DNA of 64,000 nucleotides from Ignavibacteriae bacterium HGW-Ignavibacteriae-1 (GCA_002839825.1 PGYU01000013.1:1-64000); one strand, 5' to 3'; shown: positions 7,293-17,115, counted from the stretch's first letter. A program made the numbers and translations. Notes: generated from the letters alone by a model not told the origin.

Positions 7293-9400
7293 TAATAAAT
7301 ACCTGAAGCAACTTCAGCGCCTTCAAATGAAGCATGGAATTCACCTTCATTCACGAAACCTTGGAATAATTGCTTAACAATCTTACCTTGCGAATCTATA
7401 ACCATCAAATCAAGCCAACCGGCTTTGCCAACATTATAGGTCAAGCGTGTGTTTCCTTCTACCGGATTCGGCGAAGCTTTGATTGATAGTTCAGCATTCC
7501 CGGAAGCGCCGGGCTCTACGGTTGCCGGGTCGTAACCTGCTCCCATAAATGGAATAGTTGCGTTGCCGTTTACCGGGTCGTTAGATACAATCTTCAAACT
7601 AGCAATGTAATTCTTTGCAAGCAGTGGTGTAAATCTGATTTTCATTTCATGTACATTACCCGGTTCCAAAGTCGGAACAACTTCTGAACCGTCAATAATT
7701 TTGAATTGAGCTTTGTTTTCTGGGTCACCATCCCATTTAGTCTGGAAAATATTTAAATTGTTTTGACCTGAATTTGTGATGTACAATGATTCATCTGCAT
7801 CAGAACCCATTGCAACGGGACCGAAATCAAATTCATCTGTTGAAAATGAAATACCGGAAGTTGCATCTCTCGGGGCGCCCTTCGCTTTGACAATGATAGT
7901 TGCCTTTCCTTGGTTATTCAAACCATTTGAAGTGACTTCTATTCTGCCTTCGTAAGATCCGCCTAATTCATTTGAAGGTGTAAATTTAACCTTTATATAT
8001 TGAGTGGTGCCGGCTTGGACTGTTATCGGTACTTTTACGGTTTCCGTCCATGTAAAATGTCCGTCACCGTCATCCTCGATTTTAAGGGTTTCTATTACCA
8101 AAGCAATATTGCCGGTATTGGTAATAGCTAAATTTCTCGAAAGTGACGAGCCGTATGGTATTGTACCGTAGTCAACAGGTAAGTCGGAAACTTGAATTTT
8201 GGGCCCATGAAAGACTTGGTCGCCACCTTCGCCATATAGGTCAATAGTGATATTGCCATTGATAGCATCAGAAAAGATGTCAAGACTTTCACTATAAGCG
8301 CGAGGTTCGGTAGGTGAGAATTTCAAGTTGATATAATGAACGTCAAGTGGTTCCAATATTACTTGTCCGCCACCTTCTGTAATAAAGAATGCATCTGGGT
8401 CAACAAAATTCGCAATTTCAGATTTTGTAATAGTAAGTTTTTGGCGTCCATAATTTTGGACAGCTGCGGCAAGAAAGCCGTGTTGGTTTGGTTCGATTTT
8501 GCCGAAATCATAGCTGGCATTTTCTGCAACGATTTTTTGTTCGGGATGTGGTTGGTCTTGAACGCACCAATAAATTCCGTTAATCAAAGCAACGTTGAAG
8601 TGCCATGTGTGCCATGTATTTGCAATGTCAAAATTAACAGACCACAAAGCGCAACGTGCTTTTCCATTTTCACGTCTGACACCTGTAAAAACTGAATCTT
8701 CCACGGGGTTACCCGCAAATTCAGTAACTCTGTCGAATTGTCTTGCCTCAGATCCTTCTTTAATATTGAAAACGTCCACACTTGGGTACCATCTCATCGG
8801 GTCTCTGAAACCGCCATTGTTATGATTATAGCTCATATTGCAGGCTTTATCGAATCCGGCTGAGACCGGGTCGCCTTCGTAGCCCCAAATTTTAAATCCG
8901 TGGAATGTGCCGCTTTGAAGTAATTGTAGTCTTCCGAGATAGTTAATTCCCAAAAAATCTTCTAAGAATTTACGTGATTGAATATCACCACCGGATTTGA
9001 ATGCTTCGTATAATACAGCATTACCGATGATAAGAACTCCTTTTTGAGCGTCGAGCATTTGTTTGATTTTTGTCAATACCTTGATTCCGTCAACCGATGC
9101 ATCAAGCCCTTTGGTAACTCCCATTGGGAAAACTGCCACATCGTATTCTGTGATGTCTTTTTCTGCAAAAGTCGCTGCACCGAAGGGACGCTTAACAATA
9201 TACTTACGCAAGCCGACATCTTCAGTCAACTTATCCCAATAGCAAAGGTCAAATAGGTTAGTAATCTCAACATCTCCAGCCATTTGGTCTTCGAAATTGG
9301 TGAAAACGATGTAATACTTTTCGTCAGCTGATTGTGAATAGCCGACAGAGACAGAAAAAATCAGCGACAAAAAAACGAAAATTCTAAAAAAACGTGTCAT
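7235..9400 (-). CDS. T9SS-exported protein with ASH-like repeats and C-terminal sorting domain
   Basis: A 721-residue exported protein: signal peptide about residues 1-22 (ending GYSQS), an alpha/beta N-terminal domain (YIVFTNFEDQMAGDVEITN, VLIIGNAVLYEAF) of unknown role, then at least three ASPM/SPD-2/Hydin-like (choice-of-anchor D) beta domains with the DFG..x..G..N motif (YDFGKIEPNQ, FDFGPVAMGSD), and a type A T9SS sorting domain at the C-terminus (SIKASPNPVEGNTRLTYNV to RMPLMILK). It is therefore predicted to cross the outer membrane through T9SS and be cell-attached or secreted. AAGGAG precedes the ATG. Its 3' end is duplicated at 3380-3439. The neighbour on the same strand has a similar architecture. 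Confidence 0.85.
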   Translation of the reverse strand: MTRFFRIFVFLSLIFSVSVGYSQSADEKYYIVFTNFEDQMAGDVEITNLFDLCYWDKLTEDVGLRKYIVKRPFGAATFAEKDITEYDVAVFPMGVTKGLDASVDGIKVLTKIKQMLDAQKGVLIIGNAVLYEAFKSGGDIQSRKFLEDFLGINYLGRLQLLQSGTFHGFKIWGYEGDPVSAGFDKACNMSYNHNNGGFRDPMRWYPSVDVFNIKEGSEARQFDRVTEFAGNPVEDSVFTGVRRENGKARCALWSVNFDIANTWHTWHFNVALINGIYWCVQDQPHPEQKIVAENASYDFGKIEPNQHGFLAAAVQNYGRQKLTITKSEIANFVDPDAFFITEGGGQVILEPLDVHYINLKFSPTEPRAYSESLDIFSDAINGNITIDLYGEGGDQVFHGPKIQVSDLPVDYGTIPYGSSLSRNLAITNTGNIALVIETLKIEDDGDGHFTWTETVKVPITVQAGTTQYIKVKFTPSNELGGSYEGRIEVTSNGLNNQGKATIIVKAKGAPRDATSGISFSTDEFDFGPVAMGSDADESLYITNSGQNNLNIFQTKWDGDPENKAQFKIIDGSEVVPTLEPGNVHEMKIRFTPLLAKNYIASLKIVSNDPVNGNATIPFMGAGYDPATVEPGASGNAELSIKASPNPVEGNTRLTYNVGKAGWLDLMVIDSQGKIVKQLFQGFVNEGEFHASFEGAEVASGIYYVIGKINGKVTRMPLMILK

Positions 9401-9446
9401 TTTAGATAACTCCTTAAATTATTTAAAGTAAATTTCATATTTAAAA

Positions 9447-9475
9447 ACAGCCGAAAGTTCAACACTTCCGGCTGT
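9447..9475 (-). terminator. Terminator of the 851-residue T9SS gene
   Basis: ACAGCCGAAAGT and ACTTCCGGCTGT pair with one mismatch; on the minus strand the hairpin is followed by TTTTTAA. It lies 25 bases after the stop codon at 9501. Confidence 0.7.
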
Positions 9476-9500
9476 AAAAATAAGCAAAAAAGAACAAAAA

Positions 9501-12056
9501 TTACTTAACGACAACAACGGACATTTGTGTTGTAACGCCGTTGATTTCAGCCATAATATAATATGTTCCGGAAGTTAGGTTACCTGCATTAATCTCGGCA
9601 TTGAAAGTGCCGGGTGCGAGGCTTTCTTTTACTATTTGTTGGATTGTTCTGCCACTTGCATCAATCATTTTGATATTGATGAATTGAGCAGCCGCTCCGT
9701 TGATTGTATAATTAAACGTTGAAACAGTATTGACAGGATTTGGTTCTACGCTCATCGAGAAAAGTCCGTCAACTGACACAACTTCGTCAACTGAAGAAGG
9801 ATTGAAACCAACACCTTCCAAAGTAATTGTTGCATTTGGAGTATTCGGGTCATTTGATTGTATTTTCAAATTTGCTGTGTAATTTGCAGTAGTTTCAACA
9901 TTGTCAGGAGAGAATTTAACTTCGATAATACGTGTTCCGCCTTCACCTAAAGATGCTAAACTGCCACCTTCGGTAATAGTGAAAGTGCCTTCAGCATTAT
10001 TCTCTAATTCAATTTTTGTGAAAGTCAATGGAGCATTACCTACATTTCTGAGTGTAAATGATTTAGTTTCGAATTCGCCCTTGTTCACAGTACCAAAATC
10101 AAGTTCTTGAGTGCTCAAAGTCATAGCAGGTGCTGTACCAGATGGTTCGCCAAACAACCAATCCATGATTTCGGTTGCAAGTTTTGATTTAATTTGGTCA
10201 TCCGCAGCTTCGAAGTTGAAACTTAGATAAACAATACGCGAACTACCGACTTGTGATTTAACGCCGGCAATTCCGCCGGTCTGAGTATAATTCAAGATTG
10301 GGGTAGCAGATCCGCTTGCTGTTAAATTTTCCGCAAAATATAATCTTTTGTTTGCAGCAGTTCCGGCACTTTTGTTAACTGAGAAATTCAAGCCATCACC
10401 GATTGGGTCACCACTAACACCTTGTACATCAGCATATAAATAACCTGTGATTTGACCTTGTGAGTTTGTTTGAACTAATTGCAAAGGATTTCCTGCATAG
10501 CCAATACCAAGAGTATTGCCAAAAAATGCTTTTGCATCTGCGGAACCATCAGTTGTATTGAAAGTAATATGCATATCAAGTTCGGAAGAAAGTAAGATTT
10601 TCTTACCGGCATTTACTGCACTTTTCAAATAGTTACGAATCAATGTTGCTTCTGCCCAATTTGTAGAGAAAAGTCCGCGAGTATTATAAGAAGACGTAAT
10701 ATGAATAAACTCAAAATTTCCGGCTTGGTATGCATTCAAAGCAGCATCAATTTTGCTGGTTGGCAATGGCATATAAACAATCTTTTGTCCATAATCCGCA
10801 TTCATCGCCAATGCTGATTTGAATAACTCTGAGTTTGGATTCAATCCAAATATAATATGCTTTGTATTATCAGTTAAAATATTGAATTCTGTATTTGTAG
10901 CCATTACTTTTAAGCCGTTCTTAGATACAGGCATTGCTTTTACATTAAAAGTAGCAAAATCAGGTTTGCCTGCAGGAGCATTAAGATTTACCAAAACTTC
11001 AGTATTACCTTTTGCAGGAAGAATAACCTTTGTCTTGCTTAAAGTTGGAGCCCAATTGCTTGGATAATTTGATTCAGTTGCATCTATAGAAAGGTCAACT
11101 TCAATTTCAAAATCTTGTGGATTGCTTACCACAATAGTGTGTGAAAAATCTTGACCTAATGTCATCATTGTGTATTCAAGGTCTGTTTCAAGTTTTGCAA
11201 AAGCAGGCATAACTTTGCCGACTTCGATTGCATTTACAATTGAACCATCAGTCAAAGATGTACCATTTACAACAAATGCTTGCACTAAACCAACAACATA
11301 CAAATCTTGTGGTTTCCAATCAGCAGCTTTTTTGAAACTAAATGTTTGAGAGTATGTTTCACCGGCTTTGACGCTCTTTTGAAATTTTTGTATATCACCA
11401 TAAGCACCGCCAAAAGCATGACGAACGACAGACATGTGTTCGTAGCCAACTATAACTGAGGGTTGTTTGTAGTATGGATTGTTTTCAAATCCCGGACGGT
11501 TTGATAAATAATTTTGTTGATTCCACTGATTGTTGTTAGGACCGGAGACTCTATCTTCCATTATATATACATTGAAAGCAAATTGACGTGGGTCATTTGT
11601 TAGCACTTCAGCTGTAATAGTAGCTGTAATCATTTCTGTAGTTGCATTGTAAGAATATTCTACATCCAACTCAAATATTGGAGGAGCGTTAAGTCTTGCT
11701 ATTGCTGCGCCTCTCCAAGCACCACGGTCTAAAGCCATTGCACCGCTATAAACTGTACGGTCAACGAGACCTTGCGGGTAACCGGTAATACCGAAAGATT
11801 GAGCTAATTGTCCTTGCAATGGCGATAAAGTCATAGCATCACCATTATGCCATTTCACTCCGATGATTTGGTCAGGGAATTCTTTCAAAACTTCGGAAAC
11901 TCTGTATGAACCATCCGGACACCAACCGCACCAAGCACCTGTATGTTGTTCGATAAGGACTCTTTTTTGTGCCTCGAGAGGCGTAGTAGCCGCAAACAAT
12001 ACGACTAAGCTGAGAATTGATAGCATTCTCAATACTTTTGTAAAACGTGTACTCAT
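9501..12056 (-). CDS. T9SS-exported protein with Omp28/thioredoxin-like N-terminus
   Basis: An 851-residue exported protein. After the signal peptide (ending PLEAQ) comes a thioredoxin-fold-like segment with GAWCGWCPDG (about residues 39-48) and a cis-Pro-like TGYPQGLVDR, as in Omp28-related proteins. A middle region of beta domains follows, then an ASH-like domain (LDFGTVNKGEFETKSF) and a type A T9SS sorting domain (MSVEPNPVNTVSTFNY to MSVVVVK). The CxxC suggests a redox or disulfide role at the cell surface, but Omp28-type proteins are poorly characterised. TAGGAG precedes the ATG. The gene lies 100 bases upstream of the 721-residue T9SS gene, separated by a terminator, so they are probably separate transcripts. 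Confidence 0.85.
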   Translation of the reverse strand: MSTRFTKVLRMLSILSLVVLFAATTPLEAQKRVLIEQHTGAWCGWCPDGSYRVSEVLKEFPDQIIGVKWHNGDAMTLSPLQGQLAQSFGITGYPQGLVDRTVYSGAMALDRGAWRGAAIARLNAPPIFELDVEYSYNATTEMITATITAEVLTNDPRQFAFNVYIMEDRVSGPNNNQWNQQNYLSNRPGFENNPYYKQPSVIVGYEHMSVVRHAFGGAYGDIQKFQKSVKAGETYSQTFSFKKAADWKPQDLYVVGLVQAFVVNGTSLTDGSIVNAIEVGKVMPAFAKLETDLEYTMMTLGQDFSHTIVVSNPQDFEIEVDLSIDATESNYPSNWAPTLSKTKVILPAKGNTEVLVNLNAPAGKPDFATFNVKAMPVSKNGLKVMATNTEFNILTDNTKHIIFGLNPNSELFKSALAMNADYGQKIVYMPLPTSKIDAALNAYQAGNFEFIHITSSYNTRGLFSTNWAEATLIRNYLKSAVNAGKKILLSSELDMHITFNTTDGSADAKAFFGNTLGIGYAGNPLQLVQTNSQGQITGYLYADVQGVSGDPIGDGLNFSVNKSAGTAANKRLYFAENLTASGSATPILNYTQTGGIAGVKSQVGSSRIVYLSFNFEAADDQIKSKLATEIMDWLFGEPSGTAPAMTLSTQELDFGTVNKGEFETKSFTLRNVGNAPLTFTKIELENNAEGTFTITEGGSLASLGEGGTRIIEVKFSPDNVETTANYTANLKIQSNDPNTPNATITLEGVGFNPSSVDEVVSVDGLFSMSVEPNPVNTVSTFNYTINGAAAQFINIKMIDASGRTIQQIVKESLAPGTFNAEINAGNLTSGTYYIMAEINGVTTQMSVVVVK

Positions 12057-12370
12057 AATATCTCCTAAAAATTTATTTTTATTATAACACTTTATTGTGT
12101 ACTAACTTGCTTAGTAATACTATAACAATTTCAAATACTAAAAAGTTACAAATACTTTGAAAAATGTCTAAAAAATTAACAATTCTTTAAAACTTCCAAT
12201 CCTAATTTATAAAATTAAAAAAAAAATCAATATCAACAATATAAATTTCAAAAAAAGATAAACTATTTTGAAAATATTTCTTATATAGACTTCGCCTACT
12301 TAGAAAACTAACACTTAAGTTCACAAAAAGTTTCAATTTGATACACTTTTTTTCTCCAAAATTATTTATC
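12057..12370. other. AT-rich spacer between T9SS gene and tRNA-His promoter
   Basis: No convincing gene. The 60-codon minus-strand ORF at 12202-12384 is a run of Phe/Leu/Ile/Lys codons typical of AT-rich non-coding DNA. The stretch must hold the upstream signals of the 9501-12056 gene, but I see no full promoter on the minus strand. Confidence 0.5.
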
Positions 12371-12401
12371 TTGCAAGTTAGCAAAAATTTGTGTATTTTT
12401 G
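12371..12401 (+). promoter_or_regulatory. Bacteroidota-type promoter of tRNA-His
   Basis: TTG (12371-12373), a 20-base spacer and TATTTTTG (12394-12401) match the TTG-N19/20-TAnnTTTG consensus used by Bacteroidota primary sigma factors. The tRNA 5' end lies ten bases after the -7 box, so transcription would begin almost at the mature tRNA. Confidence 0.75.
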
Positions 12402-12410
12402 TAATTCTAT

Positions 12411-12484
12411 GGCGGCTGTAGCTCAGCAGGTAGAGTGCCAGATTGTGGCTCTGGTTGTCGCGGGTTCGAGCCCCGTCAGTCGCC
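12411..12484 (+). tRNA. tRNA-His (anticodon GTG)
   Basis: A complete cloverleaf: acceptor stem GCGGCTG with CAGTCGC (one G-U pair), D arm AGCTCAGCAGGTAGAGT, anticodon loop with GTG, T arm GCGGGTTCGAGCCCCGT. The extra encoded G at position -1 pairing with C73 is the identity mark of bacterial tRNA-His. CCA is not encoded. Confidence 0.96.
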
Positions 12485-12596
12485 CTTCAACTGCTTTAAT
12501 TTACGGGTCTGTCTCATAAAGCAGTGTAGTTTTCTTAAATATTGTACCCCAGCTATATATTTACTAATTGCTACCAGAAAAAAATAAATCTCAACA

Positions 12597-12639
12597 CCCC
12601 CTAACCCCCTCTTACAAGAGGGGGAACGGCTTTTGGGGG
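12597..12639. repeat. CCCCC/GGGGG palindromic intergenic repeat, copy 1
   Basis: A nested inverted repeat: outer CCCCC/GGGGG, inner CCCCCTCTT/AAGAGGGGG (9 bp, 3-base loop at 12605-12624). It has the same build as the element at 19891-19950. It lies in the 300-base gap between tRNA-His and the efflux operon. Confidence 0.7.
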
Positions 12640-12655
12640 ATTTCGTTGCTTTTCT

Positions 12656-12674
12656 CCCTCTCCTTTGGAGAGGG
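12656..12674. repeat. Short palindrome CCCTCTCC/GGAGAGGG
   Basis: CCCTCTCC TTT GGAGAGGG forms a perfect 8-bp stem with a 3-base loop, followed by TCAGGGTGAGGT. It directly follows the larger palindromic repeat and may be part of the same composite element. Confidence 0.65.
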
Positions 12675-12784
12675 TCAGGGTGAGGTGAATTTGTCTTAAA
12701 ATATCGAATATACTGAAACGACTTTTGATAAGTTAATTTTCAATTATTGATAATTTTATTCTTATCGGGCAATATGGTAAACTT

Positions 12785-13921
12785 ATGAGACAAAGGATAT
12801 TCAATGTTCTGGGCTTTTTGGGAATTATAATCATAGCATTTATAGCGTTCAAAGTCATGACCACAAAAAAGCCTAAGACGCCTGATGTCAAAGCTTTTTC
12901 GACCACCAAATACGCCACAGCTATCAAAGCCGAATACGCTGACCACACACCAATTCTTGAAGCATACGGAAGACTTCGTTCGATGAATTCGATTGAAGTT
13001 TTTTCCGAAGTTGGCGGCAAGATGACACTCGCATCGTCAAGATTCAAAGTGGGCAATTCATTTCCAAAGGGAAGTGTTATGCTCGAAATCGAATCCGACG
13101 AAGCCGAAATAAATCTCTTTTCGTTGCGAAGCGAATTCCTGAATTTGCTTACCGGCATTATGGCAGATATCAAATCGGATTACCCGAACGAATACGGCAA
13201 ATGGTCAGGATACCTCGAGCGATACGAACTGAAAAAAAATATTGACGAATTGCCGCAATACTCAAGCTCCAAAGAAAAATATTTCTTAGCATCGCGAAAA
13301 GTTTTTCAATCATTTTATAATGTCAAAAATGCTGAATTGCGAATGCAGAAGCATATCTTGCGAGCTCCATTTGATGGCATCGTAACTGAAAGCATGGTAG
13401 AAGCCGGTTCATTGGTAAGAATCGGGCAAAAACTCGGCAAATTATCCGGCACCGGGCAATTTGAACTTGAACTTACCTTCACGTCGGATAATGCAAAATT
13501 GCTAATTGATGGCTCTACAGTCGAAATCAGTTCACCTGATAATGATATGAAGTGGCAAGGAAAAATCGCCAGAATAGCGCGTAATATTGACCCGGGAACT
13601 CAATCAGTAAAGGTATTTGTGTATCTCACGGGGCAGGGTTTGAAAGAAGGGATGTACCTAAAAGCGAACACACAAGGCATCAAAATCGCCGAAAGCATCG
13701 AAATACCTCGTGCTGCTTTAATAAATAATCGCTTTGTTTATGTTTCTTATGAGGGCAAATTAGCTAAAATTGAAGTTGAGGTAATCCAAATTGGCGACGA
13801 TATAGTATATATCAAAGGTGTCAACCCCGACACTGTCATCATAACCGAACCGCTTGCAAATGCTGAAATTGGGATGAGCATCGAACCATTATTCAACAAT
13901 GGCGAAAAAGGTGACCAATGA
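12785..13921 (+). CDS. RND efflux periplasmic adaptor (membrane fusion protein)
   Basis: A 378-residue periplasmic adaptor that bridges an RND pump to a TolC channel. It starts with an N-terminal membrane anchor or signal (FNVLGFLGIIIIAFIAF), then a lipoyl-type half (VFSEVGGKMTLASSRFKVGN), a helical hairpin (about residues 115-190), the second lipoyl half (LRAPFDGIVTESMVEAGSLV) and beta-barrel and membrane-proximal domains. Its stop overlaps the pump start (ATGA), so it is the first gene of a three-gene efflux operon. The substrate cannot be read from the sequence. Confidence 0.9.
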   Translation: MRQRIFNVLGFLGIIIIAFIAFKVMTTKKPKTPDVKAFSTTKYATAIKAEYADHTPILEAYGRLRSMNSIEVFSEVGGKMTLASSRFKVGNSFPKGSVMLEIESDEAEINLFSLRSEFLNLLTGIMADIKSDYPNEYGKWSGYLERYELKKNIDELPQYSSSKEKYFLASRKVFQSFYNVKNAELRMQKHILRAPFDGIVTESMVEAGSLVRIGQKLGKLSGTGQFELELTFTSDNAKLLIDGSTVEISSPDNDMKWQGKIARIARNIDPGTQSVKVFVYLTGQGLKEGMYLKANTQGIKIAESIEIPRAALINNRFVYVSYEGKLAKIEVEVIQIGDDIVYIKGVNPDTVIITEPLANAEIGMSIEPLFNNGEKGDQ

Positions 13922-16900
13922 GAGGGTTGCTAACGTGGTTTATTAAATATCCGGCTTGGGCAAATGTAATCAAAATTCTTATTATGATTTTTGGTCTTTT
14001 GGCTTTGCTCAACATGAAAACTTCCTTCTTTACCGAGCTTGATTCGAACATGATTTCCATTACGGTTGTCTATCCGGGTGCTTCGCCTGAGGAAATTGAG
14101 CAAGGCGTTGTCCAGAAAATCGAGGACAATCTGAAGGGAATCCAAGGAATTGACAGATATACATCTAAATCTCAGGAAAATTTCGCAAGTATAATGGTTG
14201 AAGTATTTCGCAGTTATGACATTGGCGAAGTTCTAATGGATGTCAAAAATGCTGTCGAGCGAATAAATTCATTTCCGCAAGGAATCGAACCGCCCGTAGT
14301 AGCCAAAACACCGGCTTCGGAATTTGCCATCAGTTTCGGCATCACCGGACCCGATGATTTGAACTCACTCAAAGCCACCGCAAAAATGATTGAATATGAT
14401 TTGAGGGCTATCTCGGGAATCTCGCAAATTGCAATCAGTGGATATCCGGAAGAGGAAATTGTAGCATATGTCCGAGACAATGACTTGCGTGCATTCGGCA
14501 TCACAATTGACGATGTAACGCGAGCATTACGGATGTCCAATGTCGAACTTACAGCCGGAACCATCAAAACTGAAAACGAAGAAATTATCATCAGGCTCAA
14601 TCAAAAGCATTATTTTGCAGAAAGTTTGACCGATATTCCGGTGCTTGCAATGCCTGACGGCAGAGTTGTAAGGCTTCGTGACATTGCCGAAATCAAAAAC
14701 ACTTGGGAAGACGACCCTCAACGAACATACATTAATGGCAAAAGAGCGGTTGTATTTACAATCAACAAAATCGTTGGCGAAAATATCTTAGAAATCACTG
14801 ATAATGTAAAGCTCTATGTTGAGGAATTCGATGCTAAAAATCCGAATTTTGAGGCAATGATTTTGAATGACTTCACCGAATCGCTCCGCAAAAGAATTGA
14901 TACTTTGATGAGAAATGGTACTCAAGGTGCCATGTTGGTGTTGCTTGCCCTCGCATTATTTTTGAATTTCAGATTAGCCTTTTGGGTCTCGCTTGCGATA
15001 CCATTATCATTTCTGGGTATGTTTTTGGTAGGATATATTTTCGGGATGACAATCAATGCGATATCATTGTTTGGTTGCATTGTTGTCGTCGGGATTCTGG
15101 TAGATGATGGGATTGTAATTGCCGAGCAGATTTATCAATATTACGAGCAGGGCAAAAAACCATTTGCAGCTGCAATCGAAGGGGCACTCACAGTGTTGCC
15201 GTCTGTGGTATTTGCTGTACTAACGACAGTCGTGATGTTCATGCCATTCTTGTTTTTAGATGGTCGTTCTGGTGCAGCAATGCGAGATATGGGATTTGTT
15301 GTGATTTTTGCACTGATATTTTCCCTAATCGAAGCTGCCATTATATTGCCATCACATTTGGCACATTCAAAAGCATTGCAAGGCGTCAAATCTGTTAATA
15401 AAATCAGACTATTCCTTGATAATATGTTGGCATATCCGCGTGATGTCTTTTATCGAAAATCCTTAGATTTTTTCCTCCGCTTCAGACTTATTGCCATTGG
15501 TATCCTGATATTAATAACTTTGGTTACATTTGGTGGAATCAGAGGCGGTCATATCAAATTCACCTTCTTTCCGTATATTGATACCGACGCTTTCGATATA
15601 ACTTTGGCGATGCCTTCCGGCACCAGAGATAATTTGACCGAAGAAGTCATGAACAGAATAGAGAAAGCAGCTTGGGAAGTCAATGATGAGTTTAAATCCG
15701 AACGCAAAGACGGCAAAAATGTAATCAAATATGTAATCAAAAAAGTCGCAGCTGGTGCTAGTTTTTCAGGTGGAATGGGACTTGCGTTTTCATCAGTCGC
15801 CACCGGAAGTGACGGCGTAATCCAAATTGTGCTGATGAATGGTGAGGAACGAAATCTCGAAAGTTTCAAAATAGCAAATGCTATCCGCGATAAAGTCGGA
15901 CCTGTTTACGAGGCTGATAAATTGCTTTTTGCAGGTGGCTCCATTTTCGGAAAGCCAATTTCATTTTCGCTCGTGTCGCCCAATCTCGAACATATCGAAA
16001 AAGCTAAAGAAGAGCTCAAAGCAGCCATGCAAAATATGTCCGAAATTGATGACGTTTCGGATAATGACCCGCAAGGATTGCGTGAGGTAAGAGTAACGCT
16101 CAAGGAAAAGGCTTTCTTGCTTGGATTGACTAATGCTGACATTGCTCGCAGGATTCGACAAGGCTTCTTTGGTGATGAAGTTCAAAGATTGCAACGTGGC
16201 GATGACGAAATCAAAGTCTGGGTTCGCTACTCCGAATCAGATAGGTCGAATTTGGGGAAATTTGAAAATATCAGAATTCGTTTGCCAAACGGCAACGAGT
16301 ACCCTTTGGGCGAATTGATAGATTATGAAATCGTTCGCGGCAAGACTGTGATTAATCATATTGACGGGAAACGAGAAGTAACGGTTAGTGCAGATATTGT
16401 GGACCAAAATGCAGAAGTTCCTCCAATTTTGGAACGAATCACAAAAGAAGTATTAGAGCCGATTTTCGAGAAATATCCCGGCGTTACAACCGTAGAATCC
16501 GGGCAGCGTCGCGAAGTTCTCAAAATGGCAAACACAGGCAGAACAGGGCTTTCGATAGCTTTCGTTATCATGTATTTTCTCGTTGTGCTTAGTTTCCGTT
16601 CATTCACCCAAGCCGCTGTTGTTTTTGCATTATTGCCTTTTGGGCTAATCGGAGCATTTTGGGGGCACTTTGCTCAAGCAACTCCAGTAAATATTATGTC
16701 TGTATATGGTTTGATTGCCTTGGTCGGGATTTTGGTCAATAACTCTATTGTTTACACCAACACGTTCAACGGCTACCTCAAGGACGGGATGAATGTCCAC
16801 GATGCACTTTTATCTGCCGGAGTCAACAGATTTCGCCCGATTTTACTCACGACAGCCACAACTGTTTTAGGGCTATTTCCACTGCTCGCTGAACGGAGCT

Positions 16901-17115
16901 TGCAGGCTAAGTTTTTAATCCCAATGGCAATTTCAGTTGCCTATGGCTTACTTGTAGGTTCAGTCTTTGTTTTGATTTATCTGCCGGTGTTTTTGAGCCT
17001 TTTGAACGATGCACGCAGAATTGTTCGCCGAATTGTAACAGGTAATAAAGTCAGCCCCGAAGAAGTCGAACCTTCAATAATCGAGGAAAAGAAAATCAAA
17101 TTGTACATGAACTAA
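13918..17115 (+). CDS. RND-family efflux pump (AcrB/HAE1-like permease)
   Basis: A 1065-residue inner-membrane pump with the usual twelve-helix, two-large-loop layout: TM1 then a periplasmic loop with TVVYPGASPEEIEQGVVQKIE (a hallmark start of the porter domain), a helix bundle near residues 335-490 and a second bundle near 880-1040. The proton-relay Asp pair is present in TM4 (GILVDDGIVIAEQ). The TM10 equivalent reads GILVNNSIVYTN, without the Lys of AcrB, as in several other RND branches. It overlaps the adaptor gene by 4 bases and is followed 13 bases later by a TolC gene, forming a complete tripartite export operon. Drug versus other substrate is undetermined. Confidence 0.93.
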   Translation: MRGLLTWFIKYPAWANVIKILIMIFGLLALLNMKTSFFTELDSNMISITVVYPGASPEEIEQGVVQKIEDNLKGIQGIDRYTSKSQENFASIMVEVFRSYDIGEVLMDVKNAVERINSFPQGIEPPVVAKTPASEFAISFGITGPDDLNSLKATAKMIEYDLRAISGISQIAISGYPEEEIVAYVRDNDLRAFGITIDDVTRALRMSNVELTAGTIKTENEEIIIRLNQKHYFAESLTDIPVLAMPDGRVVRLRDIAEIKNTWEDDPQRTYINGKRAVVFTINKIVGENILEITDNVKLYVEEFDAKNPNFEAMILNDFTESLRKRIDTLMRNGTQGAMLVLLALALFLNFRLAFWVSLAIPLSFLGMFLVGYIFGMTINAISLFGCIVVVGILVDDGIVIAEQIYQYYEQGKKPFAAAIEGALTVLPSVVFAVLTTVVMFMPFLFLDGRSGAAMRDMGFVVIFALIFSLIEAAIILPSHLAHSKALQGVKSVNKIRLFLDNMLAYPRDVFYRKSLDFFLRFRLIAIGILILITLVTFGGIRGGHIKFTFFPYIDTDAFDITLAMPSGTRDNLTEEVMNRIEKAAWEVNDEFKSERKDGKNVIKYVIKKVAAGASFSGGMGLAFSSVATGSDGVIQIVLMNGEERNLESFKIANAIRDKVGPVYEADKLLFAGGSIFGKPISFSLVSPNLEHIEKAKEELKAAMQNMSEIDDVSDNDPQGLREVRVTLKEKAFLLGLTNADIARRIRQGFFGDEVQRLQRGDDEIKVWVRYSESDRSNLGKFENIRIRLPNGNEYPLGELIDYEIVRGKTVINHIDGKREVTVSADIVDQNAEVPPILERITKEVLEPIFEKYPGVTTVESGQRREVLKMANTGRTGLSIAFVIMYFLVVLSFRSFTQAAVVFALLPFGLIGAFWGHFAQATPVNIMSVYGLIALVGILVNNSIVYTNTFNGYLKDGMNVHDALLSAGVNRFRPILLTTATTVLGLFPLLAERSLQAKFLIPMAISVAYGLLVGSVFVLIYLPVFLSLLNDARRIVRRIVTGNKVSPEEVEPSIIEEKKIKLYMN

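Noticed and set aside
12202-12384. Minus-strand 60-residue ORF
   Set aside because: Low-complexity Phe/Leu/Ser/Lys composition in AT-rich spacer; overlaps the tRNA-His promoter.
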